Part shown: piece by piece, positions 60,329 to 64,000 of the stretch
Numbering within the stretch: the first letter of the stretch is position 1
Layout of the letters: each line of letters starts with the position of its first letter
Assembly (NCBI RefSeq): GCF_004210375.1
Contig: NC_134834.1
Span: 156,941,290-157,005,289 of the forward strand
Source: Tachypleus tridentatus
Taxonomy: Eukaryota; Arthropoda; Merostomata; Xiphosura; Limulidae
Length of the DNA: 64,000 nucleotides
Reading direction: 5' to 3'
Made by a program: the position numbers and the translations under genes
The notes under the pieces: model-generated
Told to the model about the DNA's origin: nothing
Seen by the model: only the letters and a program-made list of their open reading frames with translations
Database searches by the model: none

Positions 60329-60647
60329 GTGCCGTTTAGTCACTCGTGCATTTGACGAGACGAAGCGTTTGGTTAGCACTGGGAATAGCTACAAGCCAAA
60401 ATGCACATGTTGTAGACACCACTACATGACTTCCTTAGTGTCACATTTCATCTGGCGTGAAGTGCAAGTAAGAGTGGTCTAGTGTGTTCAACGAAGTTTA
60501 GTCTGCTGTTAGGTCAACTCATTAATGCCGCTCCACAAAGCCTGTCAAGGCCAAGTTATACACGACCACTCTACTTATTTGAACAAGTAGCTATTATTAC
60601 ACATGGAATCGTCCATTTACACGTGCGTCAGCTACAACGCCTATATA
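60329..60647 (-). promoter_or_regulatory. Candidate remote TRIM45 promoter and 5' non-coding exon
   Basis: On the minus strand a TATATAG box (60647-60641) is followed about 290 bases downstream by a strong donor, CAC|GTGAGT, at 60328. The interval is less AT-rich than its surroundings. Joined to the acceptor at 57205 it would give a 5' UTR exon of about 285 bases and a 3.1-kb first intron. Hypothesis only; there is no coding evidence. The plus-strand 78-codon frame at 60482-60718 matches nothing I know. Confidence 0.3.
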
Positions 60648-60786
60648 GTGAAGTCGAAGTCCTATTTAACGACGCCGACGTCCTTTTTTATCAAATTAAG
60701 TTAACAACTAACTTGTAAATTATCTCTCAGAAATACATTTAGGAACGTTACTCAAGATCGACCAAACCCGCCTAGGAAGTTGTATT

Positions 60787-61021
60787 TCACAGTGCTCTGC
60801 ACGTAAACTATAATATATTAACTGTAATAATATTCACAGTGCTCTGCACGTAAACTATAATATATTAACTGTAATAATATTCACAGTGCTCTGCACGTAA
60901 ACTATAATATATTAACTGTAATAATATTCACAGTGCTCTACACGTAAACTATAATATATTAACTGTAATAATATTCACAGTGCTCTGCATGTAAACTATA
61001 ATATATTAACTGTAATAATAT
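60787..61021. repeat. Minisatellite, 47-bp unit x 5
   Basis: Five consecutive units beginning 'tcacagtgctctgcacgtaa' at 60787, 60834, 60881, 60928 and 60975. Only one- or two-base differences separate them (for example 'ctacacg' in unit 4 and 'ctgcatg' in unit 5). The near-identity implies recent expansion. Confidence 0.96.
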
Positions 61022-61970
61022 ATTAATTGTTTTTCGTTTAGCTGCTTCTTGGAGCTCAAACCCAGATTATTTTCAGTAGATCACATCTGTTAAAAACAAT
61101 TTTATGCAAGTTATGGTATAGACTAAAGAGGATTTAAAAATACCAGCATATTAAAACATTTTTCGAAGCTCTACATAAACTTAAACTATAGTATAACGGT
61201 ATATTACCTCATACACTTCTGGGTGTTATTAAATTTCAATTTCCCGTAAAGCTCCCTTTATACGTCATTTCCGTACACAAAGTCGTACTTTTCACATGAT
61301 TTTACTATTTTATTACGTGTTACAATGTATTAAGACTTATCAGTCTCACCCTTTCGCTGAATCTTGTCTCAGCACTGGCTGCCCCGGCCAATCTGCACTA
61401 TACGATAATTTTTTACTGTTTATAACAGAGGGCTTATTTTCAAATATAAGCTTTCAACTTTCCCTTACATTATACATTTCACACACTATTTATTTATTCT
61501 TTTCACACAGGGTTAACTTTCGTTGGCAGAGTTCCCTGCTATTGAGTTAACGAGTTCACAGAATCATAACAAAGCTCTATTCTTGGTCTGTACTCAATAC
61601 TAAAGTTTAGGCGTCATTTAAGGCTGTTTCAAGCTCTCGACGATAGGATGAATTCCTCCAATGTTTAATTCTGAGATCGTTTTAGATCAAGTAATGATTT
61701 TCATACCCTATGAACATGTTTTTTTAGTGGTCTAGTAGTCCTTAAAAAGTGTTTGTCAAATGTTGTTTCACAGCTAGTACCAAACAATTCTGTCCCACTT
61801 TGTTCCAACATGGGTTTCAAATTTGTATGTGTAGATACTTAAAGGTTTTTGTGATGTGTTGTTGATCAACTAAAACTCGAATCACTTTCACCGATCACAC
61901 AATGATCATTGAGACTTTCTTCTCCTTTCTTCAAGAGTTTATGTAAAACTAAATGATTCTAATCATTCTC
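61022..61970. other. Intergenic, no recognised feature
   Basis: No gene or repeat family recognised between the minisatellite and the next SINE. Confidence 0.5.
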
Positions 61971-61982
61971 AAATATGTAAAT

Positions 61983-62257
61983 TGTTTGTTTGTTGGAATT
62001 TCACGCAAAGCTACTTGAGGGCTATCTGCGCTAGCCGTCCCTAATTTAGCAGTGTAATACTAGAGGGAAGACAGCTAGTCATCACCACCCACTGCTAACC
62101 CTTTGGATCCTATTTTACCAACGAATAGTGGGATTGACCGTCACATTATAACGCCCCCACGGTTGAAAGGACGAGCATGTTTGGTTCGACCGGGATTCGA
62201 ACCCGCGACCCTCGGATTACGAGTTGAACGCCTTAACACATTTGGCCATGCCGGACC
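61983..62257 (-). mobile_element. tRNA-derived SINE, family 1, with perfect target duplication
   Basis: Full-length antisense copy: tail 'ggaatttcacgcaaagctac', B box 'cgggattcgaacccgcgacc' and head 'catttggccatgccggacc'. Flanked by the 12-mer 'aaatatgtaaat' at 61971-61982 and 62258-62269. Confidence 0.96.
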
Positions 62258-62284
62258 AAATATGTAAATATGATTTAATGAAAC

Positions 62285-64000
62285 CAATGGTTCCTAACCA
62301 GGGGTGCAAGATAACATTTCAGTTTTTTTTTTTTGTTTTTATTAAGGGTACTGTCTTATATATTCAAAAATTACGTTCGATTTTTATTTCTTATTTTTCT
62401 TGTTACAGACTTAACTGTTTACCTTGTTACGATAAACTATCGTTTCTACTGTCACCGGTGCAGACCAAAATCTTAATGTACAACTGTAAACAAATAACAC
62501 ACGAACCGTTTCGGTTCTGGATACTTCTGGAAGTTTCTCGAATTAATCGATGACGTCATGTGACGTATGTTCGAGAAAGTTTCGCAGAGTATATACACTC
62601 ATGCGTGATGCTATGGTAGTCAGTGCATTGTTGATTCTATGTTCGGGCAAAAAACTTCACATAATCATCATTCCATTTCCTTTTCTTTAACAAAATGAAG
62701 TTTTTAGCACGAACACAGAATCAACAGCTGCTCCACCATGCCGGTTGTTGAAGTGTTTTTGCAGCTTAGATGGCTTCAAATTTGTGTTTGAATGGACAGC
62801 GTCACAAAGCATGCATTGGGGTTTTGCAGGCCATGATATTGAATCTTTGAAAGGTAGAAGGGTCCGCTTTGATTCTCGAGCAACCCTTCCAAAATTAGGT
62901 TTTATATTTGCTGACAAACCACTGCTGATGGCTTCATACCACGTGGCATATAAAGTAGCCAAATCAAAGAAGCCCCATACAGTTGCAGAAGAGGTGATAA
63001 AACCGTGTGCATTAGAAATGGCAATAATTGTTCTGGGAAAATAAGCCTCAAACAAGCTTAAATTAGTGCCGTTAACAAATAATGTTATTCAAAACCGAAT
63101 AGGTGATTTGAGTTCGGACCTTTTGGATCAAGGTTATCGCAGATATTAGGGCTAGTCCCTTGAAAATCTCTCTCCAATTGGACGAAACAACTGATGTTGC
63201 AAATTGCAATCAACTTATCGCACTAGTGAGGTATGTCTATGATGGTGCCATAATGGAAGATTTCCTGTTCTGTGAAGATCTGAAAACAACCACAAAAGCG
63301 AAAGATGTCTTCCAGTGTGTAAAAGACTTCTTTGCGAAATATGATTAAGATATCCAAATTATTGGTTCTGTGTGTACCGACGGTGCTCCCTATGGTAGGA
63401 AATAAATCAGGATTTTTTGCACTGATGAAGCAAGAGATTCCGTACTTGCAAGGTACTCACTGTTTTATTCATCGACATGCTTTGGCATAAAAAACATTGC
63501 CTCCAAAGTTAGAAAAGGTTCTTGACACTTCTGTGAAGACCATCAACTGGATTAGGGATCGCGCTCTGGACCACCGCCTCTTCAAGTAGCTTTGTAAAGA
63601 TTTTGGAAGTGAGCATTTAGTTTTGCTTTTCCACACAGAAGTCCGCTGGCTGTCACGTGGGAGAGCTTTAACGCACTTCTTTGAACTGCGAGAAGAGGTC
63701 AAAACTTTTCTGAAGAAACGTGACTATGATCTGCCTGGAGAAATAGAATCACAAAATTCAACCAAATGCTAGCCTATTTGAGTGATATTTTCACTCGTAT
63801 GAATGACCGTATCTCTCCAAGGGAAAAACATAATCATATTAAAATGCTGTGAAAAGTTGAATGCTTTCAGAGAAAAGTTACATCTTTGGTGTTAACGAGT
63901 TAAAAGAGGAAATCTTTCAAATTTTCCATCACTCGAAAAAGTGGTAGGTGAGGATGAGTCCCTAATTCCATGTGTGTGTGAAGAAATTGTGGATCATTTG
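62285..64000 (+). mobile_element. ZBED5/SCAND3-like hAT transposase relic, running off the right edge
   Basis: A hAT-type end 'ggttcctaaccaggggtgc' at about 62290 precedes a transposase body on the plus strand: 'GHDIESLKGRRVRFDSRATL' and 'PKLGF' (62830-62905), 'ASYHVAYKVAKSKKPHTVAE' (62931-62990), 'ISLQLDETTDVANCNQLIAL' (63163-63222), 'VRYVYDGAIMEDFLFCEDLK' (63223-63282), a 'VCTDGAP'-type block near 63370 and 'LLFHTEVRWLSRGRA' (63620-63668). Stops and small frameshifts interrupt it. The BED zinc finger (about 62690-62828) is present but on the opposite strand: 'PAKPQCMLCDAVHSNTNLKP' and 'SKLQKHFNNRHGG' read on minus. The element continues beyond 64000. Confidence 0.85.

Noticed and set aside
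60482-60718. 78-codon plus-strand open frame in the GC-richer island
   Set aside because: No recognised domain; the opposite strand has a better explanation as a TRIM45 5' exon and promoter.
1-64000. CRISPR arrays, operons, bacterial or phage genes
   Set aside because: None present. The tandem 47-bp units have no unique spacers between repeats, and gene structure is that of a spliced animal genome.

Overview
This is nuclear DNA from an animal. It is strongly AT-rich, its genes have introns of 0.9 to 8 kb with GT/AG boundaries, and it is full of interspersed repeats. Proteins are closest in motif to arthropod versions (the POFUT1 exons read much like the insect protein). The commonest repeat is a tRNA-headed SINE with a conserved body and a tail near 'gagtagctttgcgcgaaat'. 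From memory, SINEs of this kind are abundant in horseshoe crab and related chelicerate genomes, so a chelicerate, probably a horseshoe crab, is my best guess. That assignment is inference, not proof.

Layout. (1) 1-17.6 kb: the 5' part of PPP6C (catalytic subunit of Ser/Thr phosphatase 6) on the minus strand. Three coding exons (3379-3444, 9266-9361, 17539-17610) encode the first 78 residues; the rest lies beyond the left edge. A dead Tc1-like transposase lies at the far left. (2) 17.6-23.1 kb: intergenic DNA between two divergent genes, packed with SINEs. (3) 23.1-42.4 kb, plus strand: POFUT1, GDP-fucose protein O-fucosyltransferase 1, in seven coding exons. Its last exon carries a 2-base deficit in a GA run that knocks the conserved C-terminus, including a KDEL-like ER retention tail, out of frame. 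Its introns hold a CR1/L2-like LINE relic, a DIRS-like relic, two related inverted-repeat elements and several SINEs. (4) 42.4-46.85 kb: space between convergent genes with a BED-type hAT relic. (5) 46.85-57.2 kb, minus strand: a complete TRIM45 (RING, two B-boxes, coiled coil, filamin-type repeat, Cys/His/Gly-rich tail) in five coding exons, with a Jockey-like LINE in intron 3. (6) 57.2-64 kb: upstream DNA with a long-armed foldback MITE, a candidate remote TRIM45 promoter and 5' exon, a 47-bp x 5 minisatellite, SINEs, and at the right edge a ZBED5/SCAND3-like hAT relic whose BED-finger segment is inverted in place.

The three genes are ordinary conserved animal genes (phosphatase signalling; Notch/EGF-repeat fucosylation in the ER; a ubiquitin-ligase-type TRIM protein). 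They do not form a pathway or operon. I did not find a convincing new biological system. The most interesting signals are the POFUT1 frameshift, the BED microinversion, a family of palindromic foldback elements with a hammerhead-like central motif, three repeat families that appear to share one 3' tail, and an undescribed roughly 800-bp dispersed repeat present in introns of two of the genes.
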